Positions 28,318-37,978 of a DNA stretch of 64,000 nucleotides are shown piece after piece. The DNA is from Pseudomonas mandelii (GTDB lineage: Bacteria > Pseudomonadota > Gammaproteobacteria > Pseudomonadales > Pseudomonadaceae). A model generated the notes under the pieces. The model made no database searches and was not told where the DNA came from. It was given only the letters and a program-made list of their open reading frames with translations. The stretch spans positions 6,920,501 to 6,984,500 of the forward strand of contig NZ_LT629796.1 in the NCBI RefSeq assembly GCF_900106065.1. Direction: 5' to 3'. A program made the position numbers and the translations under genes. Numbering within the stretch: the stretch's first letter is position 1; each line of letters begins with the position of its first letter.

Positions 28318-28992
28318 TTATTGTGCGGTCAACGCCTTCTTCGCGCGGGCAGCAGCCTGTTCCTGACCGGCCTGGCCAAGATCGCTCGCCGCCTTCAGCC
28401 AGCGCTGCTGATCAACGTTGGCAGGGATCTGATTGGGTTTCTGAATCAATACGGCCCAGCCGCCGGCATCCTTGAAAGAGGACTCAAACGAACTGAAGCT
28501 CATCAAATTCCGGCGATTCATCCCGGCACGCAACAACACCGTCTGCTTCTGGCGATTGTATCCGGCGAGAATGGCATAACGCGGCTCAGCCCAGAGCGCC
28601 GAGCCTTCAGTGAAGCGCACCATCACCGGATAACCGGCCGCGACCTGGGTCAACAGCGCCGGCAAATGGCTGTCGAGGGGATACACCACCATCCCGTACT
28701 CACGCGCCAGGTGTTGCATGTTCTGTTGCAGTTGTGCTTCGGCGCCGGGCAAGTGCAGGGGTTTTTGCAGCAACCCGGGCGTAATCACGATGCCCTGCTG
28801 TGCCAGCATGCTGGCCAATACCTGTGGTCCGCTCTGATAGTCCTGGCCACGGTAGAACGTGCCGCTGAGTTCTACCCGCTCGGGCAACCGCTTGATCTCC
28901 GGCGCCACACTCCCTGCGCATCCGGCCAAACCTGCAACGCAGCCGACAATCAGCGCCGCCGCTCGAATTCGAGAAAATACCCGCACGATCAT
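28318..28992 (-). CDS. C39-like lipoprotein lacking protease residues
   Basis: A 224-residue lipoprotein (lipobox LAGC, lipidated Cys25) with a fold like peptidase C39 proteins: the QSGPQVLASML helix and the EPRYAILAGY strand are where the catalytic Cys and His motifs should be. Here the expected cysteine is Ser and the histidine is Arg, so proteolysis is unlikely. A C-terminal helical part (QQRWLKAASDLGQAGQEQA) resembles a single TPR-like helix pair. The start at 28992 directly precedes the signal; a much longer open frame upstream is not coding-like. Probably a periplasmic binding or scaffold protein. Confidence 0.7.
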   Translation of the reverse strand: MIVRVFSRIRAAALIVGCVAGLAGCAGSVAPEIKRLPERVELSGTFYRGQDYQSGPQVLASMLAQQGIVITPGLLQKPLHLPGAEAQLQQNMQHLAREYGMVVYPLDSHLPALLTQVAAGYPVMVRFTEGSALWAEPRYAILAGYNRQKQTVLLRAGMNRRNLMSFSSFESSFKDAGGWAVLIQKPNQIPANVDQQRWLKAASDLGQAGQEQAAARAKKALTAQ

Positions 28993-29212
28993 CACTCTCT
29001 TGTTCAGACGCCAGTCAATACGCTCCCGGCTTGGCCGTCGATCATAGGACGCCACGCGGCGGCGGTATAGCCTTAACCTACAGTTGAGTGCATTCGATAG
29101 AGCGAACTGGTTGATGACAGCCGACCTTTGGTCAATAGCCTGAAACACAGCAGCGACTAGACTGTCATTTGCAAAGAGTGTGTGCCCGATGCAGGGCAAA
29201 GAGGAGGCACTG

Positions 29213-29383
29213 ATGAGCCTGACAATGACAATCGTGATGTTGATTTCCGGCTGGCTGGCCGTGGCCGCCGCCATGCTGTGGGGCGTTTTGCGGATTACCC
29301 GTCGGCACCATCACCACCCCGTTCAATCGGCGCCTTTGGCGAAGACCGATAAACCACCGGTCCACCACGCGACCGCGCACTGA
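29213..29383 (+). CDS. Small single-pass membrane protein, His-rich tail
   Basis: A 56-residue protein with one transmembrane helix (about residues 4-26), then RITRRHHHHPV and a cytoplasmic tail with further His residues at the end. AGAGGAGG lies 5 bases before ATG 29213, which makes this start preferable to upstream codons. It stands alone. A role in metal binding is possible from the histidines but unsupported. Confidence 0.6.
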   Translation: MSLTMTIVMLISGWLAVAAAMLWGVLRITRRHHHHPVQSAPLAKTDKPPVHHATAH

Positions 29384-29402
29384 TCCTTCGGATTCGCCAA
29401 CA

Positions 29403-29450
29403 AAAACGGCCGCCTGGGCTCTTTCGAGCGCAGGCGGCCGTTTCGTTTTT
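29403..29450. terminator. Bidirectional terminator
   Basis: AAACGGCCGCCTG/CAGGCGGCCGTTT 13-bp stem with T or A tracts on both sides, serving the convergent genes at 29213 and 29458. Confidence 0.85.
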
Positions 29451-29457
29451 CCGCGGG

Positions 29458-30207
29458 TTAAGCTTCAGCCGCTATTTTCTTCTGCTTGGCCCGACGCGAC
29501 ATCATGTTCAAGCCCTCGATGGTCGCCGAGAAAGCCATGGCCGCATAGACGTAGCCTTTAGGCACGTGAGCCCCGAAACCTTCAGCGATCAGTGTCATAC
29601 CGATCATGATCAGGAAGCCCAGCGCCAGCATCACCACGGTCGGGTTGTCGTTGATGAATTTGGCCAGAGGATCAGCCGCCAGCAACATCACCAGCACCGA
29701 CACCACTACGGCGATGATCATGATCGGCAAATGCTCGGTCATGCCCACAGCGGTAATGATGCTGTCGATGGAAAACACCATGTCCAGCATCAGGATCTGA
29801 CCGATCGCGGCAGCAAAGCCCAGGGTCACGGTCGAGGTCGCCGACATCGGATCATCCGGGGCCGGGTCCATGCTGTGATGGATCTCGGTAGTCGCCTTCC
29901 ACAACAGGAACAGGCCACCGGCGATCAGGATCATGTCCTTCCAGGAGAACGCATGGCCGAGAATATCGATCACAGGCTCGGTCAACTGGACGATGAACGC
30001 GATAGTGCTCAGCAGGCCCAGTCGCAGAATCAGCGCCATGCCGATACCGATGCGGCGTGCTTTCTGCCGATGCTGCTCGGGCAGCTTGTTGGTCAGGATC
30101 GAGATGAAGATCAGGTTATCGATGCCGAGCACGATTTCCATGACGATCAACGTGGCCAGGGCGACCCAGGCGGTGGGGCTTGCTGCAAGTTCTAAAAGGT
30201 ATTCCAT
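29458..30207 (-). CDS. TerC-family integral membrane protein
   Basis: A 249-residue membrane protein with about seven helices and the TerC signatures [11 protein letters not shown] (residues about 24-34) and DMVFSIDSI (near 139). TerC proteins are linked to tellurite resistance and to manganese or calcium export and metalation of secreted enzymes. The substrate here is unknown. The C-terminal tail is basic (RRAKQKK). It lies 28 bp downstream of a small lipoprotein gene and may share a transcript with it. Confidence 0.85.
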   Translation of the reverse strand: MEYLLELAASPTAWVALATLIVMEIVLGIDNLIFISILTNKLPEQHRQKARRIGIGMALILRLGLLSTIAFIVQLTEPVIDILGHAFSWKDMILIAGGLFLLWKATTEIHHSMDPAPDDPMSATSTVTLGFAAAIGQILMLDMVFSIDSIITAVGMTEHLPIMIIAVVVSVLVMLLAADPLAKFINDNPTVVMLALGFLIMIGMTLIAEGFGAHVPKGYVYAAMAFSATIEGLNMMSRRAKQKKIAAEA

Positions 30208-30235
30208 GGGTCAGTCCTGACTCGTTGTAGACGGT

Positions 30236-30478
30236 TTAGATTTCCTGGGACGAAGATTCGGTTTTGCGCTGGTCTTCGGCCGATGGTTCTTTCTTGCTGA
30301 TCAGGCCGCCGGTGGCATCACTGATCGCTTGTTCGGCGGCTTTGTGGGTGTCGTCGATCGCCTGTTTGGCGGATTCGGCAGCCTTGCCCATCAATTGCTG
30401 CGCGCTTTTCTCGGCCTGGTCGCAACCGGCCAATACCAGTAAAGACGCAATCAACAGTGCCGTGGTTTTAAGCTTCAT
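30236..30478 (-). CDS. Small alpha-helical lipoprotein
   Basis: An 80-residue lipoprotein with signal peptide and lipobox LAGC (Cys19) followed by Asp, which may favour inner-membrane retention. The mature part is a charged Ala/Lys/Gln-rich helix (QAEKSAQQLMGKAAESAK), typical of small cell-envelope lipoproteins. No function is assigned. It precedes the TerC-family gene on the same strand. Confidence 0.7.
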   Translation of the reverse strand: MKLKTTALLIASLLVLAGCDQAEKSAQQLMGKAAESAKQAIDDTHKAAEQAISDATGGLISKKEPSAEDQRKTESSSQEI

Positions 30479-30613
30479 GATGCTTTCCTCGATAGAACAA
30501 AACGGGCCGAAACGATGGCCCGTTGATAGCGAGGCATTCTAGGGAGGCAAACACTTCAGGAAAATTCGTATTTTTAGCGGTTATACTTCGTTTTTTACGA
30601 ACTGTAGGCCGTC

Positions 30614-31513
30614 ATGCTCAACTATCGCCAATTGCATTACTTCTGGGTGGTGGCCAAGACCGGCAGCATCGTGCGCGCCTGCGAGCAGCTGAACCTGACG
30701 CCCCAGACCATCAGCGGGCAGATTTCCCTGCTCGAACAAACCTATGGCATCGAGCTGTTCCGGCGGGTCGGTCGCCAGCTTGAGCTGACGGAGGCCGGGC
30801 GTCAGACCCTGCCCTACGCCGAGCAAATGTTTCAGCTGGGCGGCGAACTGGAGTTGATGCTGCGGGCGCAACCCAATGAACAGCAGATCCTGTTTCGGGT
30901 GGGCGTCGCCGATGTGGTGCCCAAATCCATCGTCTATCGCCTGATCGCACCGACCATGGAGCTGAGTGAACCGCTGCGCATCACCTGCCGCGAAGACAAA
31001 CTGGAACGGCTGCTCGCCGACCTGGCGATCCAGCGGCTGGACCTGGTGATTTCCGACAGCCCGATGCCCTCGCACCTGGACATCAAGGGTTACAGCCAGA
31101 AACTCGGTGAATGCGGGATCAGCTTCTTCGCCACCGCCGAACTGGCGGCACAGTACGGTCAGGATTTCCCACGCAGCCTGCACGGTGCACCACTGCTGAT
31201 TCCCGGGCCGGAAACCGTGGTGCGCAGTCGCTTGCAGCGCTGGTTTGCCGAGCAGCAAATCCAGCCGCGCATTGTCGGCGAGTTCGACGACAGCGCGCTG
31301 ATGCAGGCTTTCGGTCAATCGGGCAGCGGGATTTTCATCGGCCCGAGCGTGATTGCCGACGAAGTGAAACGCCAATACGGCGTGGAGTTGATTGGCCAGA
31401 CCGACGCCGTGACGGAGTCGTTCTACGCCATTTCAGTGGAACGCAAGGTCAAGCACCCCGGCATCGTGGCGATTACCGAAGGTGCCCGACGCGAGCTGTT
31501 TACCGAGCTGTGA
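30614..31513 (+). CDS. nhaR: LysR-family activator NhaR
   Basis: A 299-residue LysR regulator of the NhaR type, which activates sodium/proton antiporter and envelope-stress genes in response to sodium. The N-terminus LNYRQLHYFWVVAKTGSI and the helix LNLTPQTISGQISLLEQ (residues 27-43) are typical of NhaR rather than general LysR proteins. No nhaA gene is adjacent, which is usual in Pseudomonas. It converges with the MFS gene at 31517. Confidence 0.85.
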   Translation: MLNYRQLHYFWVVAKTGSIVRACEQLNLTPQTISGQISLLEQTYGIELFRRVGRQLELTEAGRQTLPYAEQMFQLGGELELMLRAQPNEQQILFRVGVADVVPKSIVYRLIAPTMELSEPLRITCREDKLERLLADLAIQRLDLVISDSPMPSHLDIKGYSQKLGECGISFFATAELAAQYGQDFPRSLHGAPLLIPGPETVVRSRLQRWFAEQQIQPRIVGEFDDSALMQAFGQSGSGIFIGPSVIADEVKRQYGVELIGQTDAVTESFYAISVERKVKHPGIVAITEGARRELFTEL

Positions 31514-31516
31514 AGG

Positions 31517-32671
31517 TCAGGCGCAGATTTCGCGAGGTTTCATGGTCATCAGCGCCATGGCCAGGAGAATCGAAACCAGGATAAACGCGGCAGCCGCAAA
31601 ACCCAGCCCGCCCAGGCCGACGCTGTCGATCACACGCCCGCCGACCATCGCACCCAGGCCGATCCCGAGGTTGGCCCCGGCGATGTTCAGCGACGCGGCG
31701 AAGGCCGGCGCCTCGGGCGCGGCCTTCATCAATCGCACATGACTGACCAGGAACAACGCCGCCTGAGTCACGCCCCAGATGCCCATCGCTGCCGCCAGAC
31801 CGAGCGGCGAATGAATGTTCGGTACCAACGCCACCATGCCGGCGATCATGAACGTGCAGAACATCATCGAAGCCATCAACGGATGACGATCCACCGCGCG
31901 ACCACCCAACGAGTTGCCGATCAGACCGACCGCGCCGAAGCCCATCAGGCACCAGCCGACCACCGTACCGTTGAAACCGGCGAGGCGCTCAAGGATGTCT
32001 GCCAGGTAGGTGTAAGCGGTAAACATGCCGCTGAACACCAGGATCGACAGGAGCACATGGCCCAGCATCAACGGGCTGCGCAAGATCTTGAACTGCGAAC
32101 GGAAGCTCACCTGATGCTGATGCAGGTTGGTTTTCGGCAGGTAGATAAACAGCAGCAACGCCTTGGCAAAGGCGATCACCGCCAGAATGCCGAAGGCACT
32201 GCGCCAGCCGAACGCATCGGAAATCAACGTGCCCACCGGAATGCCGAACACCGTGGCACAGACAATGCCGAAACCGATTTTGGCAATTGCCCGCCCGGCG
32301 TAATCCGGCCCGACGATGTCCACGGCGGTTTCACTGGCCAGCGCCCAGAACACCGGCAACCCCAACGCGGGGATCAAGCGGGCGATGGCCATCACCCAGA
32401 TGTTCGGCGCAAACGCCGCGAGGGTGTTGGCCAGGCCGAACATGATCAGCACCGAGATGAACAGCTTGCGCCGCTCGAACCTTGCGAAGTACGCGGTCAG
32501 GAACGGCCCGAACGCGGCGACGGTAAAGGCGAACAGGGTCACCAGCAAACCTGCTTGGGGGATGCTGACTTCAAGGTCTCGGGCAATCGCCGGCAACAGG
32601 CCGACGATGACGAATTCCGTGGTCAGCACGGTAAAACCGGCGGCCGACAACAGAAGGATGGGCAACAGCAT
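31517..32671 (-). CDS. MFS transporter, DHA1 drug/sugar efflux type
   Basis: A 384-residue permease with 12 predicted helices. The FVIVGLLPAIARDL pattern at the end of helix 1 and the ARFERRKLF loop 2-3 motif place it in the DHA1 exporter group that includes AraJ, NepI and YdhP-like proteins. The substrate cannot be read from sequence; purine ribonucleosides, arabinose or drugs are family options. Start at 32671 with GGAG upstream. It converges with nhaR, with stops 4 bp apart. Confidence 0.85.
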   Translation of the reverse strand: MLLPILLLSAAGFTVLTTEFVIVGLLPAIARDLEVSIPQAGLLVTLFAFTVAAFGPFLTAYFARFERRKLFISVLIMFGLANTLAAFAPNIWVMAIARLIPALGLPVFWALASETAVDIVGPDYAGRAIAKIGFGIVCATVFGIPVGTLISDAFGWRSAFGILAVIAFAKALLLFIYLPKTNLHQHQVSFRSQFKILRSPLMLGHVLLSILVFSGMFTAYTYLADILERLAGFNGTVVGWCLMGFGAVGLIGNSLGGRAVDRHPLMASMMFCTFMIAGMVALVPNIHSPLGLAAAMGIWGVTQAALFLVSHVRLMKAAPEAPAFAASLNIAGANLGIGLGAMVGGRVIDSVGLGGLGFAAAAFILVSILLAMALMTMKPREICA

Positions 32672-32950
32672 GCAGAACTCCAGAAAACGACGACACCAGC
32701 GATAACCCGAAGGCCCACTGGCATGACTTGAAAATGAGGATGCGCAATCTTAACAGAGTGTTTCCGATCAGGGTTGCACGAACCTGCCGATCTCGTTGAT
32801 CACGCGGGCGGCAGATCGTCACAGGTCTGAAGGATCAAGACCACGCTGTGATAAAGTCCGCGCCCTGCGATACGTACACCTTGTTCATCGGCCATTCACT
32901 GGCATTGATGTCGCGACACCCCCGCACCTAATAATCAGAGATGCCGTTTT

Positions 32951-34183
32951 ATGACTGCTTCATCCCCTTCGCTATTGCAACGCTTGAAACGCTTGAGCCT
33001 GGTCTCGCAAATCGTCATCGGCCTGATCGCCGGGATTGCCCTGGCGCTGATCGCGCCTGAGGTGGCGAAATCCACGGCATTCATCGGCAAGGTCTTCGTT
33101 TCGGCACTCAAAGCCGTCGCGCCGATTCTGGTGTTCGTGCTGGTGATGGCGTCGATCGCCAACCATAAGCACGGCCAGGAAACCCACATCCGGCCGATTC
33201 TGTTTTTGTACTTGCTGGGGACGTTTGCCGCCTCGGTTGTCGCGGTGGTTGCCAGCATGATGTTCCCGTCCAGTCTGGTGCTGTCCAGTCATGACGTCGC
33301 CGTGACTGCGCCGGGCGGCATCAGCGAAGTGCTGCAAAGTCTGCTGCTCAGCGTGGTCGACAACCCGGTCAGTGCGCTGATGAACGCCAACTTCATCGGC
33401 ATTCTGGCCTGGGCGATCGGCATGGGCGTTGCGATTCGCCATGCCGGTGACACCACTCGCGAAGTGCTCGGCGACCTGTCCAATGGCGTGACCCTGATCG
33501 TGCGCCTGGTGATTCGTTTCGCACCGCTGGGGATCTTCGGCCTGGTCGCGTCGACCTTGGCCACGTCTGGCTTCGGGGCGTTGATCGGCTACGTGCATCT
33601 GCTGGCCGTGCTGCTGGGCTGCATGTTGTTTGTCGCGCTGGTGATGAATCCACTGATCGTGTTCTGGAAACTGCGCCGCAACCCGTATCCTCTGGTGCTG
33701 ATGTGCTTGCGAGAAAGCGGCATCACCGCGTTCTTTACCCGCAGCTCGGCGGCGAACATTCCGGTCAACCTGGAATTGAGCAAGCGCCTGGGCCTGCATG
33801 AAGACACTTACTCGGTATCGATCCCGCTGGGTGCGACCATCAACATGGCCGGCGCGGCGATCACCATTACCGTGCTGACGCTCGCGGCCGTGCATACCCT
33901 GGGCATCGCCGTGGATATCCCGACAGCCATTCTGCTCAGTGTGGTGGCGGCGATCTGTGCGTGTGGTGCTTCGGGCGTGGCCGGTGGTTCGTTGTTGCTG
34001 ATCCCGCTGGCGTGCAGCCTGTTTGGCATTCCGAGTGAAATCGCCATGCAGGTGGTAGCGGTAGGTTTCATTATTGGTGTGTTGCAGGATTCTGCGGAGA
34101 CGGCGCTGAACTCCTCCACTGATGTGCTGTTCACCGCCGCGGCTTGCCTGGGTGAAGAAGCAAAAGCCGAACGCCTGGCCTGA
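32951..34183 (+). CDS. sstT: Sodium-coupled serine/threonine symporter SstT
   Basis: A 410-residue transporter of the dicarboxylate/amino acid:cation symporter family. It carries the SstT-specific N-terminal helices and the conserved [12 protein letters not shown] hairpin (near residues 260-270), plus the [11 protein letters not shown] sodium/substrate-site motif. It imports serine and threonine with Na+. The gene is monocistronic and followed by a REPIN and a terminator shared with DUF1993. Confidence 0.92.
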   Translation: MTASSPSLLQRLKRLSLVSQIVIGLIAGIALALIAPEVAKSTAFIGKVFVSALKAVAPILVFVLVMASIANHKHGQETHIRPILFLYLLGTFAASVVAVVASMMFPSSLVLSSHDVAVTAPGGISEVLQSLLLSVVDNPVSALMNANFIGILAWAIGMGVAIRHAGDTTREVLGDLSNGVTLIVRLVIRFAPLGIFGLVASTLATSGFGALIGYVHLLAVLLGCMLFVALVMNPLIVFWKLRRNPYPLVLMCLRESGITAFFTRSSAANIPVNLELSKRLGLHEDTYSVSIPLGATINMAGAAITITVLTLAAVHTLGIAVDIPTAILLSVVAAICACGASGVAGGSLLLIPLACSLFGIPSEIAMQVVAVGFIIGVLQDSAETALNSSTDVLFTAAACLGEEAKAERLA

Positions 34184-34190
34184 CCCACAT

Positions 34191-34288
34191 CTCTGTGGGA
34201 GCGAGCCTGCTCGCGAATGCCGACCAACACTTAACGATGATGTTGGTTGATGTACCGCCTTCGCGAGCAGGCTAGCTCCCACAGGATC
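34191..34288. repeat. REPIN after sstT
   Basis: Inverted REP pair GTGGGAGCGAGCCTGCTCGC and its complement ending at about 34284, 45 bp apart, in the sstT/DUF1993 convergent spacer. Confidence 0.85.
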
Positions 34289-34318
34289 TGCGGCATCGTT
34301 GAATAATACTTACCCATG

Positions 34319-34356
34319 AAAAAGCCCCCGCAACGTCAGGCTGCGGGGGCTTTTTT
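34319..34356. terminator. Bidirectional terminator
   Basis: AAAAAGCCCCCGCA/TGCGGGGGCTTTTT stem with tracts of A and T on both sides, between sstT and the DUF1993 gene. Confidence 0.85.
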
Positions 34357-34369
34357 GTGCGCGGGCGGT

Positions 34370-34879
34370 TTAGAACGCGCCCATGTAATCACGCTTGCCC
34401 ACTTCCACACCGTTGTGACGCAGCAGTGCGTAAGCGGTGGTGACGTGGAAGAAGAACTGCGGCAGGCCGTAGGTCAGCAGGTAAGCCTGGCCACTGAAGC
34501 GCTTCTCTTTTGGCGTGCCTGGACGCGTCACGATCTCGATGCCTTCCTTGCCGTCGATCTGCTCTGGCTTGATCTCGCCGATGTAGGCCAGAACCTTGGT
34601 GATCAGGGCTTGCAGTTCAGCGAAGGTGGTTTCGGTGTCGTCGTACTTCGGCACTTCGATCTCGGCCAGGCGCGAGGACACGCCTTTGGCGAAATCAACG
34701 GCGATCTGCACCTGACGCACCAGCGGGAACATGTCCGGGTACAGGCGGGCTTGCAGGAATGCGTTCGGGTCGATGTTCTTGGCGGTGGCGTGGGCTTCGG
34801 CCTTGTTCAGAACGTCGCTCAGGGCGTTGAGCATTTGTTTGAAAACAGGAACGGAAGCGGCATACAGGGAAATAGTCAT
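34370..34879 (-). CDS. DUF1993 family protein
   Basis: A 169-residue soluble protein matching DUF1993: N-terminal SVPVFKQMLNALSDVL helix, the LYPDMFPLVRQVQ motif and the C-terminal FFFHVTTAYALLRHNGV helix with a conserved His. Its fold is expected to be a DinB-like four-helix bundle, suggesting metal binding, but no activity is known. Stand-alone gene. Confidence 0.85.
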   Translation of the reverse strand: MTISLYAASVPVFKQMLNALSDVLNKAEAHATAKNIDPNAFLQARLYPDMFPLVRQVQIAVDFAKGVSSRLAEIEVPKYDDTETTFAELQALITKVLAYIGEIKPEQIDGKEGIEIVTRPGTPKEKRFSGQAYLLTYGLPQFFFHVTTAYALLRHNGVEVGKRDYMGAF

Positions 34880-35018
34880 GACAGTCTCGTGTGGTGACAG
34901 GAGGAAAACGTGGGCCGATTATAGCCATGCCCGCCCCTCCTGCGGCTTGTCTTTTATCCAGCAAGGATTAGGCTAGGCGGCTTCGACTGCATGCTTCGAT
35001 TGCATAGGGAAAAGCGCG

Positions 35019-35666
35019 ATGAGCACTGAGCAAGAAACGACCTTCGACGAGCCGCGCCTCAACAGCACGGAAATCCGCATTCTGGGCTCGTTGATCGAGA
35101 AGCAGGCCACCAGCCCGGAAACCTATCCGCTGACCCTCAATGCGCTGGTGATTGCCTGCAACCAGAAAACCAGTCGCGAACCGGTGGTGAACCTCACTCA
35201 GGGTCAGGTCGGCCAGAGCCTGCGCGCCCTTGAAGGCCGCGGGTTTACCAAACTGGTGATGGGCAGCCGTGCCGATCGCTGGGAACATAAGGTCGACAAG
35301 GCGCTTGAACTGGTGCCGGCCCAGGTGATTCTGACGGGGCTTTTGTTTTTGCGCGGTCCGCAGACGGTCAATGAACTGCTGACCCGCAGCGCACGCATGC
35401 ATGAGTTTGAAGATGCCGAGCAGGTTGTGCATCAACTGGAACGTCTGATTGCTCGCGGATTGGCACTGCTGATTCCGCGTCAGGCCGGCCAGCGGGAAGA
35501 CCGCTATATGCATGCGCTGGGGGATCCGGCGGATATCGAAGTCATCCTCGCCGCCCGGCAAAACCCGGCCGAACGCAGTGCCGGTAGCGGTGTGTCGGTT
35601 GAACGAATCGAAGAGCTCGAAGCGCGGATTGCCGCACTCGAAGAACGCCTGGCGCGCCTCGAATAA
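35019..35666 (+). CDS. yceH: YceH family (UPF0502/DUF480) protein
   Basis: A 215-residue protein of two winged-helix domains. It has the family start [21 protein letters not shown] (split here: residues 12 onward), the NQKTSREP turn and [13 protein letters not shown] coiled-coil region ([17 protein letters not shown]) ends it. Members are widespread in proteobacteria; a virulence link was proposed for some, but the molecular role is unknown. Confidence 0.88.
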   Translation: MSTEQETTFDEPRLNSTEIRILGSLIEKQATSPETYPLTLNALVIACNQKTSREPVVNLTQGQVGQSLRALEGRGFTKLVMGSRADRWEHKVDKALELVPAQVILTGLLFLRGPQTVNELLTRSARMHEFEDAEQVVHQLERLIARGLALLIPRQAGQREDRYMHALGDPADIEVILAARQNPAERSAGSGVSVERIEELEARIAALEERLARLE

Positions 35667-35680
35667 CCAACGTTGTGATT

Positions 35681-35760
35681 TGTAGGAGCTTGCCCGCGAA
35701 AGCGATTTAACATTATCGTCGAACTGAAAATCGCCTTCGCGGGCAAGCCTCGCGCCTACT
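35681..35760. repeat. REPIN after yceH
   Basis: A degraded REP (GTAGGAGCTTGCCCGCGAA, missing the GCGAGG part) paired with an intact inverted copy TTCGCGGGCAAGCCTCGC. Confidence 0.75.
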
Positions 35761-35770
35761 AAAGGGAGTG

Positions 35771-36289
35771 CTACTCGCCGTCCCAGTAATCCACGCCATC
35801 GCCCGGCCGGGCGATGGCGACGAAGCCTGAGGGATTACCTTCGGCGTCGACCTTGAAGTGGTCCATCACCACGTATTTGCCGGAATCCGGGTACTCGCAA
35901 ATCTCCGGCGATTGCTGGGTGCTGACCGCCAGGTAGCGCAGTTCGCCCTTGCTGGTGTTGATGATCTGGTGCGCCGCTTCAGGACCGCCCGGCGGGCAGG
36001 CGATCACGTCGCCGGCGCGGATCGGAAACCGTTCGGCACCGAGGCGCACCTCCCCTTCCCCGGCCACGACGTAAAACATCTCCTCGTTGACCCGATGACT
36101 GTGAAACGGGCTGCCACGCATGCCTGGTTCCAGCACGTATAACCGATAACCGAGCTTTTGCGACCCCAACTGCTGGCCGACACGGGCCATTCTTTGCTGG
36201 TAGCGGCCGGCGGTATCACCGGTGGGCGCCAGGGCTTCGGGCAACGGTTCGAGTTCGACCTGATTCAGGTTGAGAATGGGGGGATGCAT
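35771..36289 (-). CDS. Cupin-domain protein
   Basis: A 172-residue single-domain cupin. Motif 1 is SPFHSHRVNEEMFYVVAGEG with the metal-ligand pattern H-x-H...E (residues about 73-80), and motif 2 is near PGGPEAAHQI. These would hold an Fe, Mn or Zn ion. The C-terminal part (GKYVVMDHFKV) is shared with sugar-isomerase-like cupins. The substrate is unknown. The start at 36289 follows GAGG; upstream in-frame codons overlap a REPIN and were rejected. Confidence 0.8.
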   Translation of the reverse strand: MHPPILNLNQVELEPLPEALAPTGDTAGRYQQRMARVGQQLGSQKLGYRLYVLEPGMRGSPFHSHRVNEEMFYVVAGEGEVRLGAERFPIRAGDVIACPPGGPEAAHQIINTSKGELRYLAVSTQQSPEICEYPDSGKYVVMDHFKVDAEGNPSGFVAIARPGDGVDYWDGE

Positions 36290-36382
36290 GGGAACCTCGG
36301 GCACGGTTTGTTGGTTGGGGCGGCAATTCATTGCTGGCGGGGAGTATAGGCGGCAGATGCACTTGAGAGACCGAGTTGCGCC

Positions 36383-36480
36383 CATCGCGAGCAGGCTCGC
36401 TCCCACAGGGTTTTCTGTCGGACACAAAAAATGTGTACGACGCCAATCCACTGTGGGAGCGAGCCTGCTCGCGATGAGGC
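36383..36480. repeat. REPIN between cupin and shikimate-dehydrogenase-like genes
   Basis: Inverted REP pair TCGCGAGCAGGCTCGCTCCC and GGGAGCGAGCCTGCTCGCGA, perfect complements of each other, 45 bp apart. Confidence 0.88.
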
Positions 36481-36508
36481 CGGTACAGCCAACCAATAAT
36501 CTGAAGGA

Positions 36509-37327
36509 TCAACCGCGAGCAAACTCCACCGCTTTCTTGAACTGCTCATCCGTCGGCCGCACGCCGGTGTACAGGACAAACTGCTCCAGCGCCTGGATCG
36601 CGATCACTTCCAACCCGGTAATGACGCGTTTGCCCTCGGCGCGACCGCGCACGATCAGCGGTGTTTCCGAGGGAATCGCCACCACATCGAAGACAGTTTC
36701 GGCAGCCGCGATGGTTTCAGCGTCGAACGCCAGTTGATCGGCCTCGGGACCGCCGCTCATGCCGATCGGCGTGACGTTGATCAACATCTGCGGACGCTGA
36801 GAGCCCAGTTCCGCCTGCCACTGATAGCCCAGTGATTCAGCCAACGCCCGCCCGGCCTGTTCGTTACGGGCCACGATCACGCCGTTTTGATAGCCGCCAT
36901 CACGCAAGGCACTGGCCACGGCTTTGGCCATGCCGCCGCTGCCGCGCAGGGCAAAGGTCGATTCCTTCGGCACCTGATGGGTTTCAAGCAGCTGGGCGAT
37001 GGCGATGTAATCGGTGTTGTAGGCTTTGAGATGGCCATGGGTGTTGACGATGGTATTGATCGATTGAATGGCCGCTGCGGACGCGTCCAGCTCATCGACC
37101 AGCGCAATGCAGGCCTCCTTGAACGGCATCGACACGCCGCAGCCACGAATACCCAGCGCACGAATGCCGCCAACAGCACCCGGCAGATCCTGACTGCTGA
37201 ACGCCTTATAGTAAAAATTCAGGCCCAACTGTTCATACAGATGATTGTGAAACCGCAGGCCGAAATTGCCGGGACGCCCGGAAAGCGACATGCACAGCTG
37301 GGTGTCTCGGTTGGGGTTCATCTGCAT
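36509..37327 (-). CDS. Shikimate 5-dehydrogenase-like protein
   Basis: A 272-residue enzyme of the AroE superfamily. The catalytic pair is intact: Lys70 in GVSMPFKEAC and Asp106 in YNTDYIA. The shikimate-side serine is in MSLSGRP and a Rossmann domain follows (LRGSGGMAKA, residues about 126-136, in place of the usual GAGG). The glycine-loop and substrate-side changes (SGRPGNF instead of S.SP..HN) mark a paralogue, SDH-like, rather than housekeeping AroE. Substrate may be shikimate or quinate. Single gene. Confidence 0.8.
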   Translation of the reverse strand: MQMNPNRDTQLCMSLSGRPGNFGLRFHNHLYEQLGLNFYYKAFSSQDLPGAVGGIRALGIRGCGVSMPFKEACIALVDELDASAAAIQSINTIVNTHGHLKAYNTDYIAIAQLLETHQVPKESTFALRGSGGMAKAVASALRDGGYQNGVIVARNEQAGRALAESLGYQWQAELGSQRPQMLINVTPIGMSGGPEADQLAFDAETIAAAETVFDVVAIPSETPLIVRGRAEGKRVITGLEVIAIQALEQFVLYTGVRPTDEQFKKAVEFARG

Positions 37328-37572
37328 GAAATATCTCCTTCATAAGCACTTTCAGATGGACGGGATGAGCCATTCCATCGAATTCTGATCGATCATAACG
37401 GCGTGCCCGCGCAGGGTGGCAGCGGCCGTAAAGAAGCCGGTACAGACCTTACACAAAATTTACCCAACGGCTGTGCTGATTTTCAAAAAAACGCTGTCTT
37501 AGAGGTATCCCCGCGACGATCCTTGGGTCTATTGCAGACGCAAGCGCCGGGTCGAAGAACCGAGGAATTATC

Positions 37573-37938
37573 ATGATCCGTAAAATCCCCACAGTTGCCT
37601 TGCTGCTCGGTGCTCTTGCTATCACAGGGCAGGCAGAGGCTGGCGGCGGTCACGGTTGGCAGGGTCCAGCGGTATTTGGCGCGATCGTTGGTTCGGCGAT
37701 CGTCGGCTCGGCCATCATTAACAGCAACCGACCGGTGTATGTACAGCAACCGGTCTACGCCCAGCCTCAGCCGGTTTACATACAACAGCCACCACCGGTT
37801 TATTACCAGCCTGCGCCAGTCTACGTGCAGCAACCGGTCTACTACGCACCACCGCCGGTTTACTACGGCCCGCCCCGTGGTTATTACGGTCCACCGCGCG
37901 GTTACTACGGCCATCCCCACGGTTATGGCCGCTGGTAA
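37573..37938 (+). CDS. Exported Pro/Tyr/Val-repeat protein
   Basis: A 121-residue protein with a clear signal peptide (cleavage near QAEA, residue 23), a short glycine-rich helix (VGSAIVGSAI) and then repeats of QQPVY / PPPVYY / GPPRGYY to the end. Cysteine is absent. Such proteins occur in Pseudomonas envelopes and are often annotated only as hypothetical; a role as surface or adhesive low-complexity polymer is possible. GAGGAATT serves as ribosome site. A terminator follows at 37949. Confidence 0.75.
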   Translation: MIRKIPTVALLLGALAITGQAEAGGGHGWQGPAVFGAIVGSAIVGSAIINSNRPVYVQQPVYAQPQPVYIQQPPPVYYQPAPVYVQQPVYYAPPPVYYGPPRGYYGPPRGYYGHPHGYGRW

Positions 37939-37948
37939 CAGACTCATC

Positions 37949-37978
37949 AGGCCCCGCCTAATCAGCGGGGCTTTTTTG
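37949..37978 (+). terminator. Terminator of the repeat-protein gene
   Basis: GCCCCGC/GCGGGGC 7-bp stem followed by six T residues. Confidence 0.85.
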
